A stretch of DNA of 33,861 nt from Neolecta irregularis DAH-3 (GCA_001929475.1 LXFE01000343.1:1-33861); one strand, 5' to 3'. Positions 11,271-22,900 are shown, counted from the stretch's first letter. Numbers and translations: made by a program. Notes: generated by a model not told the origin, from the letters alone.

Positions 11271-13641
11271 ATGTCGCAAAGTCCTGCACCGGGAAAAGTT
11301 TATGCTCTGCCAGAAAAAACTATTCCACCGCCGCTGCAGGATTGCAACGACTACAACAATTTTCGCTCGACTAAAACTCCCATAATTATCGATAATGGTT
11401 ATCTCGAAATATGCTTCGTTCAACTAATCTCCAGGGTCCTGGCAGTGCAGGGCAGGCTGGGCATCTGAAACTCTGCCAAGATACTCTTTCGAAAATCAGA
11501 TTTCAAAGTATCGAGACCGAAAAATGAATAGGTCTTTAAGCTACGTCGGTTCGGATATCCTCTCAGATCCTGCCGCCTCCTTCAATATCAAAAGCGCATT
11601 CGACCAAAACGTAGTAGTCAACTGGGAGTCTATTGTTTGTCCGCATCTCCTACAATAGTGTTCATGATACAGGAAATGGTCATGGATTTTGTCTTTCTGC
11701 GGATGGGTATCGATAGCGATAGGATCGATCATCCCATTGTCATGACCGAGCCAATGTGCAATCCTGGCTACAATCGCAAATGTATCCCGGTCCACGGAAT
11801 CAACAATTGACTGGTAGATATGACAGAAATGATGTTTGAATGTTACCAAGTACCATCCTTGACATATGGAATCGACAGTCTGTTCAGTTTCTACGCCAAT
11901 GATGGCACAGACGGTATTGTCGTGAATAGCGGGAACAATACGACTCATGTAATCCCCGTATCAAAAGGAAGGGGTGTTCTTTCAATGGGAAAGCGGTATC
12001 CTTCCTCGTCGCATCTTCACCAGACTGACAAATGTCGAGGCTATCGTGGGGTGGTACACAGGCGTCAGACCTAATGTTGAAGCTTATGCAACTCAAATAT
12101 CCAACTTTCCCCTCAAAATTGCAGCCTCATCAAGCCAATTCACTGGTAAAAGAACATTGCTACGTTAGTTCAGATTACTATGAAGAAGTATCAACCATGC
12201 TGCAGTCTGAAAATCTTGCAACCAAAGACCATGCCATCCAATTTCCATTCATTGAAGCAGTAGGCCAAACCAGATACAATAACTTACTTGTAGATTCAAA
12301 TCGAAAAAACCCAGGAGGAACTAGCCCTTGCTGCTGAGAAACGCAAAGAACATGGGAAAAAGTTGCAAGAAATAGCAGCAAAGGCTCGCCTTGAGAAGGT
12401 AATTTTCTTGGAATTTCACTGCTAATCGTCAGCTCATCCAGTATGAACAAGATTTGGATTACTACAAGGAAATACAGGAACGCGGCAAATCCGAACTCAA
12501 ACGAGACTTTAAGAAAACATTGGAAGGTGCAGAATTAAAAGATGAAGCAGACCTGGAAAATACAATCAAGAAACTTGAATTTAAAATTAGACGAGGAAGA
12601 AAACAAGATGTCGGGGGCGAAGACGAAGCCGAACAAACATTTCCACTACTCGATGTCCCCGATGATCAACTCGACGAAGCAGGCCTCAAGCAAAAACGTC
12701 AACAAAAGCTCATTAAAGCAGGGTACGAGGCTCGTCAACGTGCAAAAATTGAGAAAGAAAAAGAAAGGCAACGGCTAGAGGAGGAGGATAGGAAAGACGA
12801 GCAATGGAGAGAACAAGATTTAGATACTTGGCTTTCCGACAAACGTCAGAAACGAAATATCTATATCCAACGAATCAAAGACAGGAAAAGATTAAAAGAA
12901 CAACTCCTCGATAGGAAATCCCTCGCAAATCAAATGAGGATGAAAAGCATTGCTGCTCTGGCTAGCGATGCACCCTCTACAAAGAAACGTAAACGGGGTC
13001 AAGATGAAGATACCTTTGGCGCCAACGATGACGATTGGAGTATTTATCGCGATATAGCCAATGCATCGGATTCAGAGGACGACGAAGAAACTTGTATGCA
13101 GTTACGAAAGCTCGAAGATCAGTTATCTCAATTCGATTCGAATTTCGACCCAGAGAGTGCTCTTGACGCTCAAAATGACCCTCAAAAAAGTCTTCTAAAT
13201 AAATTTCTGAAAGCGGGGAAAATCGGCGAGGAGACAGATGCCCAGGTATATCAACTGCATCTCAACGTCGAAAGGATTCGTGTTCCTGAAGTTGTATTTC
13301 AGCCTAGTATTGTGGGATTAGATCAAGCTGGAATCATTGAATTACTTTGCGGAATGATGAAAAATTTAAATACCGCAAGCGAAATATTCACGACTGGTGG
13401 AAACACCATGTTTCCTAATTTCAATGAACGCCTTGAACGAGAATTACGAGCAATAATGCCTATCGGACGAAATTTGGTAATTCGGGCTGCCAGGAATCCA
13501 TTACTGGATGCATGGAGAGGGGCGGCAAAATGGGCTTGTTCAAACGAGTTTGAAAAGTTTGCAGTAAGAAAAGATGAGTATCTCGATAAAGGGACTGATT
13601 ATTTGAAGGAGCACGGAATGGGTAATTTCTCTCAAAATTGA
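11271..13641 (+). CDS. ARP5: Actin-related protein 5 (INO80 chromatin remodeller subunit)
   Basis: Arp5, together with Ies6, couples the INO80 ATPase to nucleosome sliding in the nucleus. Exons: 11271-11397, 11435-11634, 11673-11781, 11818-11995, 12040-12259, 12294-12398, 12433-13641. Introns are 37, 38, 36, 44, 34 and 34 nt. The total is 2148 nt, 715 residues (yeast 755). The actin fold starts at IIIDNGSWQCRAGW, the phosphate-1 loop, and continues through SYVGSD, HPIVMTEPMCNPGY, RLSWGGTQASDLMLKL and YPTFP. The Arp5-specific insertion then follows: a long charged coiled coil (about 300-500) with QTFPLLDVPDDQLDE, KQKRQQKL, RKSLANQMRMKSIA and a basic KKRKRG stretch. The actin fold resumes at LNVERIRVPEVVFQPSIVGLDQAG and ends with IFTTGGNTMFPNF and NPLLDAWRGAAKWA. 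The start at 11271 is the first ATG of exon 1. The coiled-coil insertion identifies Arp5 rather than actin or other Arps. Confidence 0.95.
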
Positions 13642-14302
13642 CTTCGTATATGTATTACTACTACATTGTTTTATAAATCTTGTCCCACCTCTTGCCTTAA
13701 TTATCCTCCCCGTGCTTAATCGGTGTACCGGACTCGATGATTGGTACCGTCCCGAGGATTAAGAAAGAGTCATTATAGCAAAAGCAAAGAATCTCTTGGA
13801 GTATATATAGCTGTCCAGGAAAGTATTCCAGACGTAAAAGAAGTCAATAAAATAAGGTTTGATGTTGCAAAGATGCAATATCGATGCAGCACGAAGGTGG
13901 AAAATTAGTCACCGACTTTTTAACTAACCTGATAGAAAAACCCAAAAATAATTTCAGTTTGACTTTCTTTTCTTCATCATGTATGTAGTCTATCTGTTTG
14001 ACTATGATTCTCGGACTCAGTGCTTCCTCAATGAGGATTGAACCTAGCAATTTGAAGGATCCACTTCATATATTTGAAAAATCCGACGAGAATCCCAATA
14101 GCTCACGGAAGAAGACAACCGGTGGCGCGCATTCGGGTTACCGAATAGAGGTTATGACCCCAGAAGCGGAAGGAGGGCTGGAGTGCTCAGGGCGAAGGTG
14201 GTGCGCATTGGCGGGTATTTAATGTGCTACTCACAGTTTCGACCATGGTTTGCTTGATTAATCGTTGTGCCGCGGTCACTATTAGACTAAAAACCATGTG
14301 GC
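13642..14302. other. Interval between ARP5 and a decayed block, no supported gene
   Basis: After the ARP5 stop there are about 660 bases with no gene I can support. Two open minus-strand stretches (about 14050-13936 and 14290-14225) look mildly protein-like. The first contains DYIHDEEKKVKLKLFLGF, and a GTGAGT donor follows the second. They do not join into a recognisable product. They may be further remains of the pseudogene to the right. A CAG-less, pyrimidine-poor 3' flank occupies 13642-13840. Confidence 0.4.
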
Positions 14303-15357
14303 TCATTTTGCAAAATCGACAATGCAAATCATATCCAACCAATAGGAATCTTTGGCTGACAAAGTAATAAGCATGGGACTCAAATTGAGATTGACAACCA
14401 CATGGCTTTCTATATTGCTCCATGTCGAAGCATTTTCTTTTGCCTGATATTCAATGGGATCTCGTCGAATCTTATTCAGCACGAATCGTAACTGAGCTAC
14501 ATAGACAGGAACGAGATATTAATGGTCGCTGCAATACTGCAATTCCTCGGGAGTGAAAATAAGCGATTGAAAGCGGATTTCTTGCAGATTTTCGAGAACC
14601 TTGCTTGGCCTGTTTCGCTCAATACCTCGAAATTGTGGATGTCATATCTTTGTTCATTCATAAGCTTACAGCGGAACCTGATTATAACGATTGTGGCGTT
14701 CAGGGGTCTTGAATATCTTTTAACGAATCATGATATCACGTTTGACCTCATACAAATTGGTTTTGATTGAGTTCGTTATAACGAGGAATTCGTTGTACGG
14801 AGGTTCCCTACAACCAGGTTCTACTATTCTAACAGTTTCCATGACGTTGTTGGCGACACAATCTCTTTCCGATTTGTAACTTTAGTAACAAACTATGACC
14901 TTATGGAGCATCCGCCTTCCCAAAGGATCAGCGGCACTAGTCGTGCAGGACAAATGTGCTTTAGAATGAAGAGAATCCTTCTACCTTGCTCAAACCATTT
15001 AGAGTTCAAGTCTACGATCTCAAATCGAAGCGTATGTCCGGCAGTGTATTAGAACGTATTTGATTGTACCGGCGACATGCGACTTGTTTAATTCATCTTG
15101 GATTGCTTTATCTCAGTTCAAACCAGGAAGGCTATAAATTTTAGTGCGGATTGGTATTCTTACTCCGTTATGAATCACTGCCATATCAAGGTGAAACAAA
15201 CTTAAATCATATTCTCCCCGACTTTGGAATCGTGTGAAGGACTTTCAAGGACTTCTTTGTGAAGAGGATACATATTTTTAGGTCTCCATGTCAATCCTGC
15301 TTTAGATTCAACTATGTGAGACACGTCAACATAGTTGACATAACGAATGCGTTGTTC
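14303..15357 (-). pseudogene. Decayed protein-coding gene of unknown family
   Basis: On the minus strand, four consecutive stretches read like protein but lie in different frames. They are 15357-15202 (with RIRYVNYVDVSHIVESKAG), about 15225-15113 (with HLDMAVIHNGVRIPIRTKIY), about 15045-14893 (with RFEIVDLNSKWFEQG) and about 14982-14303. The last stays in one frame for about 225 codons but is broken by six internal stops, TAA or TGA. It includes ERDCVANNVMETVRIVEPG, EPPYNEFLVITNS, LIFTPEELQYCSDH and FVLNKIRRDPIEYQAKENA. I could not place introns that remove these breaks with consistent phase, although most real genes here resolve that way. I do not recognise the protein. A real gene with undetected introns remains possible for the left two stretches, but not for the long stop-ridden one. 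Confidence 0.5.
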
Positions 15358-15453
15358 TGCGCAATTACAAAGTAATCAACGATGTTATCTTTTAGGAATG
15401 AGAAAACAAACCAACAAAACAGTATTCCAATGACCGGGAACCTTCCCTTGACA

Positions 15454-15948
15454 CTAAGATGCTCCGCCTACACTATCCCCTACCATGGTGCCGTTTGCCA
15501 TTGCTTTGTCCCTAAGCTTTTGCTCTGCCTCGGCTATTCGTCGTTCCAATTCTTCAACCTCTCTTCTCTGGAGGGAGAGTCTGTGTTTCCTGTTTTCTCA
15601 GCAGTCATGTTCAGATAGTAGAATGTACTTGTCCCAGAGGTTCAATTCGAGACGGGATAGTTCCTCTGTTTTTGAATCCATTTGAAACGCCGAAATTAGT
15701 TCATCTGAAAAATGCCGAACAAAGCTCCTGTCCAGTTAAGCAAGGCCGGCAAACAAGAGACATACGACTGAGAATTCGTCCGGTGCAAAGCCGGGACTCC
15801 CAGGTTTGACGACGCAGTAGATCTGAGCATACTCCTGATGCGGATGAGCGCGCTGTCTCTGCATACGGGAAGGATACGCTTGAGAATTCGTATGGCGATG
15901 CGCTTGGGTGAAACGGAGTTGGAGGTTTTGGGTTGAAGCTGAAGACAT
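15454..15948 (-). pseudogene. Conserved-looking coiled-coil protein gene with a shifted intron donor and an in-frame stop
   Basis: The N-terminal exon starts at ATG 15948 and runs to PGSPGFAPDEFS. The continuation, DELISAFQMDSKTEELSRLE and onward, is obvious at about 15704-15454. It ends with a heptad-like coiled coil (RREVEELERRIAEAEQKLRD) and a TAG at 15454. Joining the halves in frame needs an exon that ends TCTCAG before an intron ending TTTTTCAG. However, the GTATGT donor sits two bases further on, after an extra TC, so normal splicing shifts the frame. A TGA also interrupts the second part at about 15615, within a 39-nt, frame-preserving segment that itself begins GT and ends AG and could be an intron. 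The length would be about 130-145 residues. I do not know its function. It may be a recent pseudogene or use a non-canonical splice site. Confidence 0.5.
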
Positions 15949-16598
15949 GGCCACGGGCTCAAATATGGTTTTACGGTCAGATGGATGGAGAGGACAAGAG
16001 AACAAAGAAAGGGGTTCCCGTTATGGTCGCATACGGTTAGTCTAGCAGTTTCCAGGTCGTCAGCAAGGAAATATTCGAGTTCTATTCGAGTTTGCTTTGG
16101 GTTTAGATTGGTGTCCATTACCAGAACCAGCAAAGCCGAGCGGCCAGCGGATTTCTGAACCAAAGGAAAAGACTGGACCGAATAATTGTATATCATCCAA
16201 GAAATATACAGACACGCGCGATACGCGCTTGACACTTTGCGCTATTAATATACTGGGATCGCAGAGCTTCTGTAAGTTTCTGGCTCTTTGGAGTATCGTT
16301 TATCAGGTCAAAAAAGATATCGCTCTCAAAGACTACAGGCAGTTTGCGCTCGAGATTATGAAAAAGTGCATATCGATACATGTAGAAGCGCAAAATGGAG
16401 GAGAATAAACAGTCTTATCGATAAAACAAGGCTGTGAAACACAACTTCGGCAGGAATATGAATCAGGGAAATGTCCCTTAATTAACTTGCAATATTCAGA
16501 CAGTCACTTCATCAGCTCGCGAACAACTCACCTCCAAAAGGACCCGCCGATATCCACCCAACGAATATCTTGCTCTCGCTGCGCGGATCTAATTACCC
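15949..16598. other. Upstream region of RPS6, no supported gene
   Basis: About 650 bases lie between the start of the minus-strand coiled-coil gene and the RPS6 start codon. Open stretches on both strands exist (plus 16097-16408, minus 16235-16006 and 16393-16193), but none matches a protein I know and none has flanking splice signals in phase. The RPS6 promoter must lie in the right part. No TATA box is obvious. Confidence 0.45.
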
Positions 16599-17486
16599 AT
16601 GAAGGTGCGCAGTATTCCGGTTCCTTGCAGGAAAATTTGACCAATGTAGTTGAATATCGCTCACCCTGCAAACGGGTCACAGAAATTGATCGAAATTGAC
16701 GATGAACGACGACTGTACAAGCCTTTAAATCGATTCAACATTGATTTGACAGCCGCGATTTTATGGACAAGAGAATGGGGGCTGAAGTTGCTGGAGATTG
16801 TCTGGGTGATGAATTCAAAGGATACGTCTTCAAGATCACTGGTGGAAACGACAAACAAGGATTTCCCATGAAACAAGGTGTTCTTTTACCCCATCGAGTT
16901 CGTCTTTTGCTCTCCGCTGGTCATAGCTGCTATCGACCTCGACGTGACGGAGAACGAAAGAGAAAATCTGTCCGAGGTTGTATCACCGGACAAGATCTTG
17001 CCGTTATGTCTCTTGTTATCGTTAAGCAAGGAGAAGCTGATATCCCGCAACTCACGGATGTCACCCACCCAAAGCGTCTCGGTCCTAAACGGGCTTCCAA
17101 TATCCGAAAATTCTTCGTATATTGCCCATTCCACGTTCAAATTGTTAACATATATAGAATTTGACCAAAGAAGATGACGTTCGAAAATTCGTTATTCAAA
17201 GAGAAGTTGAACCAAAAGGTGAAGGAAAGAAGACATACACAAAATCTCCTAAGGTCCAACGGTATATTTCTTTTATATCCTGCTTTATGTGCTGATATTA
17301 AGATTGGTTACCCCAACCACTCTCCAACGAAAACGAAGACGAATGGCTCTTAAAGTAAGACGTGCTGAAGCGCAAAAAGAAGCCGCTTCGGATTACGCCA
17401 AATTATTGGCTAAACGAGTAGCCGAAGAGAAAAACAAGCGAACTGAACTGAAGAAGAGACGTGCAAGTTCGATGAATAAGAATTAG
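16599..17486 (+). CDS. RPS6: 40S ribosomal protein S6 (eS6)
   Basis: S6 is a structural protein of the small ribosomal subunit and a target of S6-type kinases. Exons: 16599-16604, 16650-16714, 16753-17116, 17158-17261, 17303-17486; introns are 45, 38, 41 and 41 nt. The product is 240 residues, the normal length. Exon 1 is only six bases, ATGAAG. It is justified because the family starts M-K-L-N-I and the next exon supplies [21 protein letters not shown]. Family blocks are [50 protein letters not shown] and [11 protein letters not shown]. The basic C-terminal tail ends [11 protein letters not shown], which contains the RRxSS phosphorylation site. The first intron directly after codon 2 is typical of fungal ribosomal protein genes. 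EED follows 174 bp downstream on the same strand. Confidence 0.97.
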
Positions 17487-17660
17487 GTTGTCAACCTGTT
17501 GATTCATTGAATACAATTGCCAACTTCATTTTTCTATTTAGCACTAGTTAGTTTCTCGTGAAATGCGAGATTCTTAATCTAGTGGTATGAGTTAATGACG
17601 TTATCACCCCGGGGTATCCCGTCGTAACGTGATTATTTTACATCAATTCACATTTACCAA

Positions 17661-18921
17661 ATGCCTCCTCACCTAGAAATTATTTTTACGGTATTGACGC
17701 ATTTGTCCACTCAACAAATGTTTATTTCAGTCTTCTCAAGTTGAATCATTCTTTGACATCGCTTTTGTGCCAAGAGATAATATATTTGCTGTAGTTGGTG
17801 GTCGAACTGTATCCCTTCAATCTTTCCAAAAAATTGATTAATCCAGAGGTATTACTTTTCGAACCTTTTGAAAGATCGGTCGACATGCTCGGATCTTTCT
17901 TCGACTCTGCAAATGTATATTACTCCTAATTACTATGATTGATAATTTAGGCGGCTGAGGAATATTATTGTTGTTGTTGGACATGGATCGACGATGTTTA
18001 TGTTCTTTGCGTTGCTGGAAAAGATGGAATAATCAAAGTCTTAGATGTAAATAATATGACGCTCCTAAAAGTAATTTTACAGGAGGCTTTATTGCTGATT
18101 TCTAGACGCTGACAGGGCATGGGTTTGTAGGATCATTCAACAGATTCTTTTTAAAGATTAGGCGATCCTGGATCTTTCAACCCATCCAGTTAATTCAAAT
18201 ATCATTGCATCAGCCTCTGAAGATAACTCGGTTCGATTATGGGACATTCAGTCTGGAGAAACCGTTTCTATATTTGGCGGAGATGGAGGACACAAGGAAC
18301 AAGTCATTTGCTGCGTATGTCTGTTCCTCGCCTGTGAGGCTAATGATGTAGACATTCCATCCATCAGGTGAATATCTGGCATCTGGCGGAATGGACAACA
18401 CTCTCAAAATTTGGAAAATTCCAGAGAATTTTCACAAGTTACAGATCTCGCACCCAATCTTTTCAAGCAGGGAGATGCATACGGACTTTATTGATAGTAT
18501 CCAGTTTTATGGAGACCTGATCATCGCAAAAGCTGCTTCCCAGTGTCGAATTATCATTTGGCAGATAATTGGCTTTCCTTTATCGACAAAAGCGGTTGTC
18601 AACATAACAATAAAATCATCTAGCGTAGAAAGAATTGCAACTTTAGATCTTCCGAATAGTCAAAACTGGTATATTCGACACTCTATCAGCTCTGATGGGC
18701 GCCTTATCTGCGGGAATGGCGCTGGATCGATATTCAGTTGGACTTTGGAAGATTTAAGGATTCAGAGGCCAGTAGAGCCTATCAAGGCGAATTGGTCTGG
18801 TCAAATTCCTGGCTACATGGGCACAATCAGGAAAGTTGAGAGTTCGAAAGATGCACAATATCTCATCGGATGTGGAGAAGGTGGAAAGATTGTAGTATGG
18901 AGGATGATAAATGATAAATGA
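17661..18921 (+). CDS. eed: EED-type WD40 protein, Polycomb repressive complex 2 subunit
   Basis: EED/Esc reads H3K27me3 and activates the PRC2 methyltransferase, maintaining facultative heterochromatin. Seven exons: 17661-17690, 17731-17808, 17849-17914, 17951-18070, 18106-18126, 18162-18314, 18352-18921; introns are 40, 40, 36, 35, 35 and 37 nt. All introns are phase 0 and the product is 345 residues. Recognition rests on the order of WD40 blades with EED-specific wording. FAVVGGRTVLLFEP leads to EEYYCCCWTW, then LTGHGFAI, IASASEDNSVRLWDIQSG and FGGDGGHKEQVI. After that come SGGMDNTLKIWKI and the hallmark FSSREMHTDFIDSIQFYGDLIIAKA, which corresponds to FSTRDIHRNYVD in animal EED. The last blade ends GEGGKIVVWRM. 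Exon 5 is only 21 nt. The N-terminus is short, so an upstream exon cannot be excluded, although ATG 17661 opens in frame. TSR2 converges from the right. Confidence 0.85.
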
Positions 18922-19080
18922 TAATATTAAAGATTGATTCTTCACAAGACAGTATATGACAAGCACCCAAACCAGACTTATATACAAAACATTGATTCTC
19001 TCGACCGTGGAGATGAAATATTTTCTTTAAACCATGAGGCACACATTCAGGTAGAGCACAGCCAAAAGTCTCCTGGTAAT

Positions 19081-19641
19081 TTACGACTTCCGCCCATTCC
19101 TATTCTGAACCATTTCAAACCCATCTTGATCAATAACCGGCCCTCTTAAGGGTTGAGGTTCGGCAGTTGTTTCGTCAACTTCCATTGATGCATCGCTTGC
19201 TTCATCATCATCATCTGGATTGTCGCATCCCTCAACTACAATTTGGATAGGTGTGGTGCTGTGAGCATGATGCCGTAGTTGGAGTTTGGTTACTGGTTCA
19301 TAGTTTCCTTGCCTGCATTCTTGATATATTATCATGATGTCTCTGGCATTTTCGCAGGCAGAATCGTCGTCTACGTCTACATTGAACTCGTCTTGCATGA
19401 CTTGTAGCAGTCGAGCTTCTACATCTTCTTCACATACTTGGCTTCCATCTAGACTTTTAGCATATTTTATAGAGTTTTGTAAACCCTCGAATAGATCTAC
19501 CACAGCACCAGCAAGCCAATCTCGTTTATCGCCACTATCTGGCCCACCCCAATGATTCTCGACTGCTACTCGCAAAACAGTCCATTTATACAAGATCAGA
19601 GCTACGCCTAGTTCGAAATACCGTCGTTGAACATTTTCCAT
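19081..19641 (-). CDS. TSR2: Pre-rRNA-processing protein Tsr2 (eS26 escortin)
   Basis: Tsr2 carries ribosomal protein S26 from the importin to nascent 40S subunits and is needed for 20S pre-rRNA processing. It is a single uninterrupted exon of 186 residues, one of few intronless genes here. Family features are visible. An N-terminal helix FELGVALILYKWTVLRVAVE is followed by the core motif NHWGGPDSGDKRDWLAG and EEDVEARLLQVMQDEFNVDVDDDS, the helix MIIYQECRQGNYEPVTKL, an acidic linker rich in Asp and Glu, and the conserved C-terminal VIDQDGFEMVQ. The ATG at 19641 starts just before the first helix and gives the usual length of about 180-200. The gene is convergent with EED and divergent from the HECT ligase. 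Confidence 0.93.
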   Translation of the reverse strand: MENVQRRYFELGVALILYKWTVLRVAVENHWGGPDSGDKRDWLAGAVVDLFEGLQNSIKYAKSLDGSQVCEEDVEARLLQVMQDEFNVDVDDDSACENARDIMIIYQECRQGNYEPVTKLQLRHHAHSTTPIQIVVEGCDNPDDDDEASDASMEVDETTAEPQPLRGPVIDQDGFEMVQNRNGRKS

Positions 19642-19904
19642 TACTTAGTAGGTGGGGTAGAAATAAACTAACCACCAAACTTCAATATCGATCACGCTTC
19701 ATCTCGACACGACTTCTCTTCCAGTCTATCACCGCCAACCTCTACTTTTCTCTATCAACATCCTCCAAGACTGGTACAAATTATTCAGAGATTTCAAACG
19801 CTGAATCACTAAAAGCATTCAAATATATTGTGGTTTTTCCACCAAAGGTAGCTAGGAGCTGCGATCCCTTCTGTGCCGCGGAAAATCCTGGGTTTCTCGC
19901 CACC
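19642..19904. promoter_or_regulatory. Divergent promoter region of TSR2 and TOM1
   Basis: These 263 bases lie between start codons that point apart (19641 minus, 19905 plus). The TOM1 start has a good fungal context, CACCATGC. No TATA box is clear. The assignment follows from orientation. Confidence 0.45.
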
Positions 19905-22900
19905 ATGCAGATTACGAAATCGCTTCCAAAGCGTCTTACACCTCCTGTATGTATTTAATGGGATCATCAATAACCAGCAATAGCCCCCTGAAATCAAAAA
20001 ATTCATTGACATCGCTATATCAAGTCTAGATGTCGACTTGCCTAGCCATCTTTCATCATTGCAGAAATGGGTATACCCGCGTGGCGAAATGTTTCATTGG
20101 ATCCCTGTTCTAAATCGATTGGATGAAGTTTTGGAGAAATTGGTTGAAAAATACGAATTGACCAAAGTGCAAGGAGCTCCTTTCGAAGACTTTGATAAAT
20201 CCACTCTACTCTCGGTTCTCAAATTCACCTCATTCTTGTTCGATCATTCAGCGAATCGGTCTCTCTACAATTCATCCATGGTATCCTAACCTTTTTCCTG
20301 GATAGAGCTTATGTGACGTCAGCATTTGAACCATTTGTTACATACTACTGACATTGACGTTCTTGAAGCAAATCTTCGCCTGTGTCTTCGAATGGCCCAA
20401 CGGATACCAATGTCAGGTCATGCTAAGAACATTTATAAAATCAACCATGATCGAATCATGGAACTGGCTGTGAGTTGGCAGCGACAGAGGAAAACAAAAA
20501 TATCATTGGTTCAGTTGCTTCAAGATGACGCAGATATCCCAGAAGATTGGACGGGCCTGAGTTATCAATATTTTAGACAGGATCCCTCTCATTCGCCTGT
20601 CTCCGCATTTCGTCACACACATACTCAAAAGAAGAAAGAACCTGTTACTCCGACTCAGAAACGAGCTGTTGCTGAAGAGTACACTGAAGGCATAGTTGCC
20701 ATTGAAATCTCGGCAGAAAAACTCCAGAAGAGCTCTCTGGAACATGTTGTTCAGCAAACCATCACACAATTCGACCTCCCTCTTGAACATCAGCCTGAAT
20801 TTCTCTACCGCGTTCGATTGGCGAAATATATCCAAGATCCTATTAGACGGAAACAATTGGTTACCTGCCGATTGCTCGCACTGGCTAATGCTGGTAAGAA
20901 ACGCTTTAGCCTTGAACTGACATTTAGCCTACCTTGCTCTTGATTCGCCAAAAGAAGCTAAACTGATGATCTGTGAACCTGACATAATAGTTCGTCTCGT
21001 CGAAATCATCCATCCCGAAAACCATGTTCGTCGGGACGTTCAAACTATTGCTCTAAACGCCCTGGAAGCCTTTTCACATCAAAGTAATGCAGTAACAGAA
21101 GTTCTGACTGAGCTGAATGTTGCTATCAATCATGGGATTCTTTTGTCAGTTCTTCGAATGATGATTCGAGACTTTCAAGAAAGTAAACGTGTGCATCCGA
21201 CCTTATTTGGATATCTTGCTCACGTATTCAGCTGTTGATGAGAACTTTCAGGAGGCGATGTTCCGAATACTGACCTACTTCATTACCATTAGCACTGGCT
21301 CAGGAATGCTCTCATCTGCTGGTTTGATTCCAATCCTTGTTGCTATGCTCGATATTCAACACCCTGAAGCTCTTCGAGCCGTCTCTAAATGTATTGGCGT
21401 CATCGACCATCTTATTTTTGGGCTTCAGACGAGTTTCCAGTCATTCAGCAATGCGCAAGGTCTCAAATTTCTTGTAGATCGATTACAGGTACTGGTTTTT
21501 TCCGACCCTATACTAACTGTCAGCACGAAATTGATTACGGCATTAAACATGCATCTGCGCACACTGAACGTGTAATACCTCAAATGGACTACCAAATGCC
21601 ATACGAACGATTTACCCTCATCAGGACTTGCTTAAAATTCATCCTGCGTATGCTTACTACAGCTGGAATAGCGGACCAACTACGGAATCTCATTGATACA
21701 TCGTTGATCTTAACAATTGGCAAAGTTTTCAACCACTCCCAAGTTTTTGGAGCGACAATTTTTGCGACAATGACGAATATCATGGCGACATTCGTTCATA
21801 ACGAACCAACATCTTATGCCGTTATTCATGAATCTAAACTATCGCATACTTTCCTAGATGCGGTATCGCATGGATTTCCAAAGAGCAGCGAAGTCATGGG
21901 AATTATACCTCATGCCTTTGAAGCCATATGTCTCAATGCACAGGGAATGGAATTGTTCAAACAAATTTCACCAATGAAACCTTATTTTGAGGCGATGCTC
22001 GACGAGGCATACTGTCGAAACACCAGAGATCTCGAATCGGCCAATGCTGGAATCGGTCAAGGATTCGATGAGTTTTTACGTCATCAACCGTCACTGCGAA
22101 GCGATATTTATCGGGATATCCTCGGCTTAATTCGTCGCGTTGTAGACTATGGCGTCCAAAACCCTATTCCTCTGTTGAATGTTAACAAGAGCACCCTAGT
22201 AGAATCTTTGGTTGAAACGTCGGAAGATGTCTCAATGCGTGATGTCTCGAAAGACGTTAGGCAATGCAAAAAAGATGACGAGGAAGAAGTTGCATTTATT
22301 CTTTATCTAAACGTCGTTGCCGCATTCGTCGACGGTATGCTACAGAATCCGAATCAAGTCAAGGAATTCCTCAAGACAGAAGGACTTGATCTCTTGGTAC
22401 AACTGTACACCTCACCCGGACTTCCTTATGACTTTGGTTATTCGTCTGCCGCTTATTCGTTATCACATACCTTCAGACTTGTCGTCGAAGCTAAACCAGA
22501 TGTTGCGATTCCTGTAGTACTTAAAAAGGTCAGGGAGGTGCTTGAATTGATTCGACCAGTACTTGACTACAATGGCTCAGATTCGTTCCTCCGGCAATTC
22601 ATCGATATTCACGAAAACGATCTGGATGTGGCTAAACATGGGAATGAACTCATTAGGAACCTCATCTCTTCTCATGGCCTAATGATGCTTCTGTCTGATT
22701 TATATGCCAATCCAGCTATCAGTCATGGCAAAAGTTACATTTCTCTTTACCAACCCTACATTGAAACCCCGGAATTTCAAGATCTAATCAAGACGATTGG
22801 ACTGCTTCATCGTGTATGTATTTGGGAAGATTTGATGATCATCGGTACCATGTCGAAAGACTGGAACGATGCAACAGTAGCTAAATCAGAAGAACAACCT

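Noticed and set aside
14522-14770. Open plus-strand stretch of 82 codons
   Set aside because: It is antisense to the minus-strand relic, which reads as more protein-like over a longer distance.
14303-15948. Alternative genetic code as an explanation for in-frame TAA and TGA
   Set aside because: All intact genes in the window end in ordinary stops and have none inside their exons, including a 10974-nt coding sequence. Decay explains this block better.
16097-16408. Open plus-strand stretch of 103 codons upstream of RPS6
   Set aside because: No recognisable motif and no partner exons; overlapping frames on the other strand are equally open. Not enough support for a gene.
17809-17848. Acceptor at 17846 for EED intron 2
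   Set aside because: It would shift the frame. The AG two bases later (17848) restores the WD40 alignment GGRT-VLLFEP.
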